NCBI RefSeq assembly: GCF_037975245.1
Contig: NC_092562.1
Location: 15,456,521 to 15,520,520, forward strand
Direction: 5' to 3'
Length of the DNA: 64,000 bases
Source: Apostichopus japonicus
Taxonomy: Eukaryota > Echinodermata > Holothuroidea > Aspidochirotida > Stichopodidae
A program made the position numbers and the translations under genes. This document shows positions 1 through 9,404 of this stretch, one piece after another. The notes beneath the pieces were generated by a model. The model saw only the letters and a program-made list of their open reading frames with translations, had not been told where the DNA came from and searched no databases. How positions within the stretch are numbered: the first letter of the stretch is position 1; every line of letters starts with the position of its first letter.

Positions 1-680
1 CAATGGTGTAGAGTCTGCATTGGTAATATTTCCTAATGAGAGAATATTAATTGATTAAAGATACATACATGTACAAAATGCTTTAATCCAACTATATATT
101 TAACATTAAAAGTAGAGGATCTACTGCCATTTGCCATAATATACTGCTCTGAAACCATATATATGCAAACACATAGTCCAATATATCCCAGCACTAACCC
201 TACCTACTGAAGCCCAAAGAGGATCACCACACCATACAGTAGTCCTTAGGAGAGGAATGTTACTGTACCTCTTGACTCATACAGTGTTTAATGCTGACCA
301 GTGACCACTATCTAATCAACTTTGTGCTGATAATACAGTACACATATGTATACATTACTCAGATATTGTTGATGATAAAAGTGATGACTCTGTAAATAAT
401 ACCAGGAAGAATTTCAACTGCACAATACAATGGGACACACCCTAAGTACATTACCTTACTTTAAATACTAACTTGCTTCTGTCTGTTGGTTTTGTTTTTA
501 CTGTTCTGAGTGCATTTCTGAACTGTATATTTTATATTTCAGACATCATACCTTGTACATACAGTATGTACCAATCTAAATAGTCAACAATTCCATTGGG
601 GCTTGTAAGCAGATACCAGTGATAAAAGTTGGAAACTGTCCTTAGTTTTGGCTGATATACTGTACAGTACTGTAGTATAC
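1..680. other. Non-coding stretch, nothing recognised
   Basis: AT-rich sequence with no open frame that looks coding. The heptamers TACAGTA and TACTGTA recur here and through the first 13 kb. No gene or complete mobile element was seen. Confidence 0.5.
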
Positions 681-840
681 AAATAATGAATGGTTATGAG
701 TGCAATAGTGCAAATATTTTTTGAGTTGAAAGATGGAATGTTCCATTCAACTCGGCTGCGCCTCGTTGAATGGAACAAATTACATCTTTCAACGAATGAA
801 ATATTTGCACTATTGCACGAATGGAAACCATTCATTATTT
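681..840. repeat. Near-perfect 160-bp palindrome (foldback element)
   Basis: The two halves are inverted copies. AAATAATGAATGG at the left edge is mirrored by CCATTCATTATTT at the right edge. GTGCAATAGTGCAAATATT is mirrored by AATATTTGCACTATTGCAC with small differences. The innermost GTTCCATTCAAC/GTTGAATGGAAC flanks a loop of about 13 bases. A hairpin with arms of about 70 bp is predicted. This is typical of foldback or MITE-type elements. No target duplication could be fixed. Confidence 0.8.
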
Positions 841-844
841 GTTT

Positions 845-1065
845 TATACAACACCTTCAAATTTGGATATAATTGGTTGTAAAATGCACTCATGCAACAG
901 ATTATTTTGAACAGACAGGTTTCTCTGCTCTCTTACCATTGAAAAAGTGCTATCAAAAAGTATAACACATGGTTCTATTTCATAGAGTGCAATAGAGCGG
1001 ATTTTGCATGCAATCGACGAGCAATTGACCAATCAAATGGCGGGAATATAATTAGGTGTTGTATA
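845..1065. repeat. Short element with 12-bp terminal inverted repeats
   Basis: TATACAACACCT at the left edge is exactly inverted as AGGTGTTGTATA at the right edge. The interior contains GAGTGCAATAGAG, which echoes the arms of the palindrome directly upstream, so the two may be halves of one composite element. There is no coding capacity. The family is not recognised. Confidence 0.5.
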
Positions 1066-1375
1066 ATACTGTCTAATGCACTATCTGCTCACCTGCAAGT
1101 TATACTGTTTGATGAGCACATTTATTACGGTGGAACAGAATGTACATAATAGTGTGGGAGTTTGATCATTATTGTGACCACTTCATTTCACAAGTTCTTT
1201 CTAATACATACTGTACGCCTTTTATTCTTATAACTAGACTTGGAAGGTTAATTTCTTAACAATGCAAGCACCACCAAAACCAAACAGCACCGTACTGACA
1301 CTATATACACACTGTGAGTGTACAGGTTACACAAACCACTTTCAAGACCTTTGAAGGCTGCTCTTTTCTTTCCAG

Positions 1376-1557
1376 GTCAGAGGGAATTCCCAGTGACCGT
1401 AATACTGCCTTTCGGAGCCCCTACTGACGTCTGGGATGACAAGTATTTCTACAAGGGGGAAATCCCAGTCAACACTAAAAAATATTTGTGGTTTATATTA
1501 ATTACATTCATTGTACAGCAACATCAGTACAGTATGTTACACATGTTTACAAACTAA
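1376..1557 (+). CDS. Candidate orphan exon, unrecognised protein
   Basis: A pyrimidine-rich tract ending TTTCTTTCCAG forms a strong-looking acceptor at 1375. It is followed by an open frame of about 60 codons whose first half has balanced, coding-like composition, including the motif FGAPTDVWDD. The second half becomes AT-rich and the frame stops at 1557. I found no partner exon upstream or downstream and do not recognise the family. It could be a terminal exon, a decayed gene fragment or part of a mobile element. Confidence 0.25.
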
Positions 1558-1814
1558 AATTGAGAAGTGTTGTAACCTCTTGATTTTCTTCCAACAATGA
1601 CGAAATAAGTTAGATTTTATAAATTTCCCTGTACATAGGTTTTAGTCTTAAAGATCTAGACTTTGAAAACATTGGATATTTTCTAAACTTGAAAAGTGTT
1701 TATATTACTGTGCACCATTTTGAGATTGATCAACAAGCAACTGACAACTTATTGTACAGGATGGGTTGGGGATTTTTCTTTTAATTTAAATCTGATTTTT
1801 TTTCTTCTTTAATA

Positions 1815-2275
1815 TATATTTGTTTGAAAACTGTCTATGAACTCTACATTGATATGGTGCACCAGAAAACCCATGGAATATTAAAAGACCATACACATCC
1901 TCTTTTCAGAACTATGTATTCTGCCATTCAGGCAGCAGACTTTGCATGCCACGGTCTAAGCATAACAGATTCAGGTTTTCTTTTTTACCCAATTCTGTTT
2001 CTCTTTTCAACCTGAGGGTTGTTTTATAGTCTTGTTTGTTTGTTTTTGTTATATGTATATATATGTATATATGTGTATATTTTTCTCACATGTATGGATT
2101 TGTTGCTGTTGATATTTTTTACCTTTTTATTCAACTTCTCTGTGTTTTGTTTATACTAATATTTAACTGTATTCTGTATGTAACTTTAAAACTTTGATTT
2201 TTTTATGTGTTTTGCTGCAGGGCGACAAATTTCCATATCTTATGGACGAAATAAATCTATCTATCTATCTATATT
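1815..2275 (+). mobile_element. LINE (non-LTR retrotransposon) 3' end, frameshifted
   Basis: The translated start contains ILKDHTHPLF. After a change of reading frame it continues with SGSRLCMPRSKHNRFR and SFLPNS. This is the pattern of the extreme C-terminus of many LINE reverse transcriptase proteins (a HPL... block, then a basic R/K-rich block, then SF.P). About 200 bases of T-rich 3' UTR follow, ending in GACGAAATAAA and a short ATCT repeat, a typical LINE tail. The copy is 5'-truncated and dead: the frame shifts near 1915 and the upstream reverse transcriptase domain is missing. Confidence 0.75.
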
Positions 2276-3017
2276 TCTTTTTGATTTCATGACATGATGC
2301 CTTCATGTGTCTATCCTTTCTATACTTGGAAACTTGTGTTGGCCCTGGAATAAGTACTTTCTGATCTAATGCCAAACTTGTATAAGTAGTACTTGACTGC
2401 AAGACTTTCATTCAGATATACTACATATTCCAAAAAGCTTTTGATTGCATTGATAAAAAGATCCAACTGAAGTTTGCTTTGGCTGCACCTATGCATAAAC
2501 TTGACTGCCACTAAATGACTTTTTACAGTAGGTACTATTATCCATTGTTACAGCATTGGTTTAGAAGCTATCTAATGTTGGAAGCAACATATGTTGTGAC
2601 TCTGTAGTTTTGAGAACAACACACATTTTTTAATCCAATTCCCTGCCTTTCGTCTACCTTCTTTTTCTGAGGCTGTTGGGGTGGGGGGGGGGGGGTGGGG
2701 GAGCTGGATGGAGAGAGAGGATGTTTAACTGAGCACTTGTAAAGTCACTGTATGACAGTGTTACAAAGTTACTGTATGACAGTGTTACAAAGTTCCTGCA
2801 ACCTGTTTCTATAGCATCAGAGGGACATACAGGTAGATATAGCTCTGTGAATTGCTACATGTACTGTAAGTTAGCAATAATCACTGTTAAATGTACTAAA
2901 CCTTTAATCACATTTAAGCTATAGCATACAGTACTTTACACTTAAACTGATGTCTGTTCTATCCTCAACAAGATTATATTGTCTACACACATTGCTTGGT
3001 AACTTACAACTTTTTTC
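2276..3017. other. Non-coding; poly-G tract and a 24-bp tandem duplication
   Basis: It holds a G-rich tract at about 2680-2701 and two adjacent copies of a 24-base unit containing CTGTATGACAGTG at about 2745-2795. No gene was recognised. Confidence 0.5.
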
Positions 3018-3180
3018 TTTTCATCTACTAATCCTCTTACATCTATCTCTTTGTGTTCACCCTGCTCATTAACCTGTCAGTATTCTGTGTGTATTTGTCC
3101 CTTCTGTTACTGTAAACTTGTCATTCAGACTCTGAGGAAGATCCTGCTAGTCCTCTGGCCCACTTACTTTTACACATTCG
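3018..3180 (+). mobile_element. Retroelement tail, repeat family A (degraded copy)
   Basis: This aligns by eye with 5230-5400: both contain CTTACATCTATCTCTTTGTG, CTCATTAACCTGTC and a terminal GAAGATCCTGCTAG. This copy has lost the second half of the terminal stem-loop and the GAAA that follows it in the other copies. The CT-rich, non-coding sequence is consistent with a retroelement 3' end. Confidence 0.6.
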
Positions 3181-5099
3181 CTTACAAAGTTACAAAGGCT
3201 CTTTAGTGGATAATCAGTAAGCTAAAAGTTTTCATTTTATTTTAAGATGATATTCTGGCCACAATTCTCACTACAATATACTGTACAGTATATAATATCT
3301 GCTAACAACCCAGATCACCAAGTTTCATACAGTTTTCAATTGACTGGAGTATAACTGAAGCCTGAATTGCAGAGTAATTTCAGTGAAGCTTATTGTAAGC
3401 AACTGTACTTATATAGGCCCTCACAGCAGGTATTATTATTACTGTCCTGTTGCTGCCACAGCTGATAAAATTTCACGTTGCAACATTTTATCTGAAAATA
3501 TGATCTCAAAAGTGACTGGACAAAATGTTGATATTGACTAATCTGATGATTATGATGAAGACTTCAAGGTAGAAAAGGTCATGCTACTTGGCCAATCCTG
3601 TAAAGTTGCTGTTCTTTAATAACCTGAAATTAAGTTAATTGTTTATATCACTTCTTTTTACCCTTCTGCAGCTTTTTAACATTTTTAATTTTAATAAAAG
3701 ATCTGAGAAAGTAAGAACAGAAATATCTGTTTTAATTTTCTTAATTTTCCTTTTTTTACCAGATGTGTGAAAGATTCAAATCTGTGACTTAAATCAAACG
3801 ATTTTTAAAGAAAAACATTTGAGTGATTTAAATTTGGTGATTTAAATCTGCCAACCCTGCATACAGGTACATTCCTTGAGCATAGCCCCATTCAAAACAA
3901 GACTTCTCAGTTTCTTTGTCAAAACAAAGTTTAAGCAGGTAATGTAGGTACAGTATTTAACTGTATTTTTTGGTAAAAATATTGACTTGCAACTGTGAAC
4001 TTACTGCGTTGTTACATTTTAGGTCATCGATATCATTTTTCGACCTTTTTGTTTCAACGCTAGTTTGCAGTGTACAATCTAGGTCAGTAAACAGTGCACG
4101 GTACACAGTGGCTTAATAAGATATTTGGGTCGATTTGAATGAGTGGAAATTCATTTATTTACACAAGCTTAATATTGTAAAAATCTGAAGGTTATTTAGT
4201 ATCGGTCGTCGCAAAAGTTTTTTTTTTTGCCTTTGCTCTTTCAAAGTTTGTTAATAACTTCTACTGCAGATAACTTCCTGTTCCTGAATGGTTGGACTTG
4301 TATGTTGATGTGGACATGCATACTTTGCAATCAAACAGCGGGATTTCCCTTTAAAACCTCTCCTATGTTTTCTGGCTCATGTTGAACAAATACTACTGAC
4401 CTTTGGCTAATGTTGCTTTTCGGGGGGGGGGGGGGGGGGTGGGCTTTCTAATATAATTTTTTCTTTATACCTTCGCTCTGTTTGTTATGAATGCAATGAT
4501 GTGAACATTTTGAATTACAATTGTGTTTTTTTTTTTGGGGGGGGGGGGGGGTACATTTATAGTACTCAGTACATATGTAGTCATTTAATGAACAGAACCC
4601 TGGGCGGGTGAGTTTGTAATTTAAAAACAAGGAATTAAAATAACCTTTTCTAATCTACAGTTACTGTATTTCACTTTAACATTTAACGAAAGAAAAAGAA
4701 ACCTTTTTATTTAAATTAGCAAGTCCTCTAAAAAAAAGGATCTCAAATCAAAGATTTAAATCAATGTGATCTAAATAGACAAATCCGGTGAACTTAATGA
4801 AGTTGGATAGAAGGGAAGGAATATCAACAGCGACGATACATGGTAAATATCTTGAAAGCCCCTTTAATAAATACACCGTGGCGTAACTAGACAGTCTTTG
4901 GGTGGTAGAATGAAAAGGAAGTACTGTAGGTGGACAGGAGATAACCGGTCAGTGGTCCCAGCGGCAGGTACAGGTAAGTGTCAAAAGTTTACCTAATCCC
5001 TTTACACACGGTAGAACCGAGAGTGCACCCTGCAGTTAACGGTAATGGGGACAGACAAGTGAGAAAGTGAAAATAATAATAGTAATAATATAGAAATCA
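3181..5099. other. Non-coding intergenic stretch
   Basis: AT-rich sequence with two long G tracts at about 4423-4440 and 4537-4551. GTGGCGTAACTAGACAG near 4880 resembles a hAT terminal repeat, but no partner end was found. No gene was recognised. Confidence 0.45.
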
Positions 5100-5400
5100 T
5101 AATACACCTTTCTGTCTTTGTCCTTCTCCAGTTTATTCCCTACCCCCTTCCCTTAATCCTCTCTTTGTCCGTCCACTGTTTATCTCCTACCTCTCCTCTT
5201 CCCCTGTTGGTTTCTCTCTTTCTTCTCTCCATCCCTTGTCTACTAATCCCCTTACATCTATCTCTTTGTGTTCACCATGCTCATTAACCTGTCTGTATTC
5301 TGTGCGTGTTTTTGTCCCATATGTTACTGTTATTTGTCATTTAGCCTTTGAAGAAGATCCTGCTAGGATCGAAACATCAGGCCAACTTACTTTAACACAA
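5100..5400 (+). mobile_element. Retroelement tail, repeat family A (best plus-strand copy)
   Basis: A CT-rich leader is followed by the family A consensus, ending GCCTTTGAAGAAGATCC-TGCTA-GGATCGAAACATCAGGC at about 5345-5382. GATCC and GGATC form a perfect stem. GCCT before and AGGC after could pair as an outer helix. Copies or fragments lie at 3018-3180 and, twice, at 54554-54676. The placement resembles the tails of Penelope-type retroelements, but the parent element is not in the window. Confidence 0.6.
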
Positions 5401-5914
5401 TAATAATAAGGGTTAGATCCCTGGCTGCATGATATGTAAGTCGTTTAAAACAAACTGCAGAGAGGCTCTGAAGTCTAAGTGAGACCCAGCGACGAAACTA
5501 TTAAAGGCCATCAACTCAACGCTGGAACAAGAAGCTCAATTGTAGAGTACAGAACAGTATGTACTGTAGGTCAATGGTTCAATCCAAAACAAGCCAAAGT
5601 AAATATTTGACTCTTTCAAATAACTTTTTTATTACAGTATGATGGGGGAAAAAAAATTGATTCAATTTTCTGTAAACCTTAGAATTACTTGAAACAGTTA
5701 CAGTATCAATGACAACCATGAAACAATGTAATGTACACTTAGTCTGCAGCTACAGTACACTAATCCCACAATTTATGATAATGAATGAAACAAAATACTG
5801 TATGCAAAAACAACAGCCTTTATTATTGTCCAACTTATATTGGAAAATGCAGTACAGCACTCACTGCTAGTATCAGTATCAGCCTGTCATTGATTCAATG
5901 TGATTTATATCTAG

Positions 5915-5945
<31 letters not shown>

Positions 5946-6842
5946 TATAGATATATATATATATACTATGTATGAATACATTAAGCCTTGAAAATGTGTA
6001 AATTCTACACAGCTGTTGCATTTAACAAACACCTACTGTAAAGCAGCTGAATAAACATAGGTACAGTAACTAACTTATCATTAAAATGATTGACTTACTG
6101 TATACACCATCATGTTATAAAGATTTTAATAACTCCTCTGAAATTATGCAAAATTGATGTTCTTTTCATATGGAAGTATTGCTTTTGTAGGTCATTATTT
6201 TGGCAAGTCAACTTTTCATTTCATATTGTGAAATTTTTCTCAAATTTTATTTTGGGAAATAATCTAATTATTGCTAGTAATTGTGCTAAGTGTCCAGGTA
6301 AGAATCCAACTACATTCATTGATGACTTCATACGGTGAAACGTAATTTTGTAGTGTCGCTTAAATGATTTTCTGAATCACTACAACACACCGGTTCCTTT
6401 GTGTGGTCAGTATTTATATACAGTACTGTGAAGTACAGTACAAGGCTACACTATCATACATTCTACACACAGTTGGTATACAATCACCCATGTACAGCCA
6501 AATCATGAATAAACTTGACAAAAGAGATCCATTCAAGTGCCTAACTGGAAGTTAGAATTAAGAAGTTTTGCTGCGTAATGCAGACTTTCAAAATCTCAAG
6601 TAAGTACATGCTGTTGAAAGAACTTTGGTACACAGCTGTTGGTTTACAGATGCAGTAGAAAAATAACTTGAGCAAGTTTAATAGCTACGTAGAAATGAGA
6701 CAAAATCGAATTACTTAGAGGCTTTATCTCAAGTTACACATTAATTATAAACTAACTTTGGTGGACATCAATGTTCATCAAATTATAGCCGGATTTATCA
6801 TGGTTATAAAATCATGGAGTATTTATCATGGTTATAAAAAAC
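5401..6842. other. Non-coding stretch with a TA microsatellite
   Basis: It contains an imperfect TA tract at about 5913-5964 and many TACAGTA/TACTGTA heptamers. A 20-base phrase with ATTTATCATGGTTATAAAA is duplicated at about 6794-6840, directly upstream of the SINE. No gene was recognised. Confidence 0.5.
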
Positions 6843-7090
6843 TGTGGAGTGTTAGCTCAGTGGTTAACGCCTGTGCCTTTCAATCATAAGGTCCCCGGTT
6901 TGAGTCACTCCCAGATTAATGTATGTCGTCCAGTTACAGAGTTGTTGACAATTAACTATTCATAATCATGGACGTTAAATATGAATGTAAGAGACTGACT
7001 TCGGTCAGCTTGCGGCTTTGATAAGCCAATGAGGCTTCTTCACGAGTTCCTGCTTGCAGGAGGATCTGATATACATACATACATACATAA
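6843..7090 (+). mobile_element. tRNA-derived SINE, copy 1
   Basis: The head carries an A-box-like TTAGCTCAGTGGTTAACG and, 30 bases on, a B-box-like GGTTTGAGTC at 6897-6906, which is the internal RNA polymerase III promoter arrangement. A tRNA-unrelated body follows, with GCTTGCGGCTTTGATAAGCC and GAGTTCCTGCTTGCAGGAGG, then a tail of ATAC repeats. A second copy lies in opposite orientation at 45418-45657, which proves a dispersed family. It is not a functional tRNA: the acceptor stem and anticodon arm do not fold properly. Confidence 0.85.
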
Positions 7091-7744
7091 ATTTGAGCTT
7101 GTTCATTCATTCTTTTAAGTTTCGGTAGTCTCCCTTACGTCTTTATTGTTTTCTTTTACTCCTTCTATTTTTTTTCTGTTCTTTACTTTCTCTGACCTAG
7201 TATGACTACAATTTGTAATGATGGGGCTGCCAATAAATGGTACCAAATGCTTCCTTATTTCTCCTCTATTTCCTTGTCTGCTATCTTTATCAACACACTT
7301 TGTAGTCAAACTCTGCCAACCTACCCCCCCCCCCCCAAATAAAAAATATAAAAAAACAGAGCACTCTATTAACAAAGCAAGATGGTTTTATAGTATTTGT
7401 ATAGGGGGATTGCCAATAAAAGTTTTAAAAAATGATATATATTTTCCTTGGGTATTCTGCACTTCTGTCAAACATGAATATCATATAATCTGTCATTGTA
7501 AAAAGATAAGCACTATGCACTGAACTTCACTGTTAACCTCGATCACTATACTGACAAAACGAGTGCGTACAGTTACAGCGCATCTTTTTTCACCTATGTA
7601 AGTTTTATGCTGTATTCATGCAGAGACTATCGCCGAGGTACACAGCCGTTACAACACATCCAACGTCTTCTGCACGTATCTGCATGAAATATTCCTGCAA
7701 GACAATGTGTTGCTTAAAAACTTGACATTGAATTGATTACTTAC
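7091..7744. other. Non-coding stretch
   Basis: T-rich and unremarkable sequence with a C tract at about 7324-7337. No coding signature was seen. Confidence 0.4.
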
Positions 7745-7860
7745 CAGCATCGGTATCAACATTGCCAACAACAAATCCATGATACTGAGATCCCTTGTCA
7801 TGAGCAGCATGCTGGTAGGCCAGGCGTATCGTCTTCTCAGAGATCTTCACAGAGACCATC
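7745..7860 (-). CDS. Candidate internal exon of an unrecognised gene
   Basis: On the minus strand the acceptor ...CTCTGGATAG precedes 7860 and the donor GTAAGT follows 7745. The 116-nt exon is open, with a frame reading VSVKISEKTIRLAYQ then HAAHDKGSQYHGFVV. Its entry phase (one base completing a codon) matches the exit phase of the exon at 9354-9404, and the joined codon AG|G gives Arg. Composition is coding-like and unlike the AT-rich surroundings. I do not recognise the family. The next exon to the left was not found. Confidence 0.5.
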
Positions 7861-7915
7861 CTATCCAGAGATTGACATACCAAAAGAAAATCTTTACAGC
7901 AAGTTCCAATTGCAA

Positions 7916-8056
7916 TATACATACATACAAAATACAAAGTACACAAAGTAATACAAAGTAATACAAAAACAAAATTCAAACAAATACATACATACATGAT
8001 ACACGCATACATACACACATACATACATACATACATACATACATACATACATACAA
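7916..8056. repeat. ATAC/CATA microsatellite
   Basis: Imperfect ATAC/CATA repeats, the longest pure run at about 8013-8055. They lie directly beside the candidate exon at 7745-7860 and create spurious Tyr/Val/Cys-rich open frames. Confidence 0.9.
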
Positions 8057-8327
8057 TAGTTTCTTGTATCTTTCAATTCTACTACCATTGGAAAATATTT
8101 GACATGAAGTCTCTCAGTTTGTTGCATTCATCTCACAACGGATGATCTTGTGATCTTGAGAAAGCCCGTTTCTTGTTTTAACGGATGATGGGGCTACTCT
8201 CCGGCCACACCCAAAATCAACAGAGGGCACTGCCTGTACTATATCTTGTTCCCTGAAAACTTGACAAGCTGCAGTCTATGACTGTACATTATAAATAATA
8301 CCATGAGTTGAACACTTGTACTATAGT

Positions 8328-8634
8328 CAGGGACTTCGCCCCCCCCCCCATCCCTTTGAGTACCACGAAAATTAAAATTTTAACTAAAAGCAGGAAATAT
8401 CATTTAAGCCCTTTTCTGATTGAAGGAAACTAAGCAACCCTTCTCAATCTTTCCCCTGAAATTTAGTCTGCTACGTAAACAATACTCTTATTATTGTTTA
8501 TTTCCTGCAACGTGGGAGGCAAAGAAAATTCTTTGTAGGTCGTTCACTCTGATAAGTGTAATAATGCTCCCTTTGTGAGAAATGCCCCTATTAAAATTCT
8601 GCTCCCCAATTTCAAATTTCTGGCTACGTCCCTG
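8328..8634. mobile_element. Short non-autonomous hAT element (307 bp)
   Basis: The left end CAGGGACTTCGCC and right end GGCTACGTCCCTG are inverted repeats. The adjoining 8 bases are ACTATAGT on the left and ACTGAAGT on the right, matching at 6 of 8, as expected of an aged 8-bp target duplication. A C-rich tract lies just inside the left end. There is no coding capacity. Its ends resemble those of the element at 22516-23781. Confidence 0.75.
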
Positions 8635-8884
8635 ACTGAAGTACATAAATGTAAATATACAATTTCATTCATACTGATTGAAGAGATCTCTTGAAACGTA
8701 TCTTTGAAGTTTCCAGTCAAGCTAACTGTTTCAATCGTGTTGTCTAACCCATATTTTTTTCGGAACCACAAAACTAATCAATAACCCACCATGTCAGTAT
8801 GCAAGTTCATTTGGCAGTTTCGCATCTTGTGAGCCATGGTTTTACTCTAATTCAGGAATTGTAAAACAGCGAGGTGCTGTGTAA

Positions 8885-9014
8885 GGCAAGCCATATGTGC
8901 AATAATTATCGCAAAAAACACGTTTATCCAGTCGATAAACTCAGTTTATCGATCCAAAAACAGAGTTTACAGCGATAAATTCGGTTTATCAAATTATTGC
9001 ACATGTGGCGTGCC
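8885..9014. repeat. 130-bp palindromic element
   Basis: GGCAAGCCATATGTGCAATAATT is mirrored at the right end by AATTATTGCACATGTGGCGTGCC, with three mismatches in 23. The centre holds further inverted GATAAAC/GTTTATC motifs. It is probably a small foldback MITE. No clear target duplication was found. Confidence 0.7.
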
Positions 9015-9353
9015 ATAACTGTGTCCCACTGCAATATGCTGGCAGATGAAAGGCTAACATGAATACTAGCCGTAAGTGTTATCAAGCAAATGTACTTTAG
9101 GAACGATAGCAGAGGTTTGATGTTGCAATGTTCAATAAATCCTTCTATGTATTGTTTCAATGACATTCCGATGGAGCTGCAAAAGTTATTCATTTATTTA
9201 TTTAGCTTTAGGAATACGTGAAAATGATCTTACTTTGTGAAGACGTGTGATTATTTAACAGAATTGTTATTCGACGATGCCCGATCAATGTACTTTAAGC
9301 CTCGTTAAAATGTCACAACGCAAACACAAATGTAGATTTAAACCATACAGTAC

Positions 9354-9404
9354 CTGCCAGACGAAATATGTAGTTTTATCCCACTTCCAATCTTTGCACT
9401 ATCC
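9354..9404 (-). CDS. Candidate 51-nt exon of the same unrecognised gene
   Basis: On the minus strand CTTTTCCTTTTCAG is an excellent acceptor and the exon ends ...CAG before GTACTG. The one frame compatible with the exon at 7745-7860 reads DSAKIGSGIKLHISSG and then a split Arg codon. The perfect phase agreement across 1.5 kb is the main reason to believe both exons. No upstream exon was identified. Confidence 0.5.

Noticed and set aside
6843-6915. Possible tRNA gene
   Set aside because: A- and B-box-like motifs are present but the cloverleaf does not close, and the segment is fused to a body repeated at 45418-45657, so it is a SINE head.
7894-8127. Tyr-Val-Cys-Met repeat open frame
   Set aside because: It is a translation of the ATAC/CATA microsatellite.
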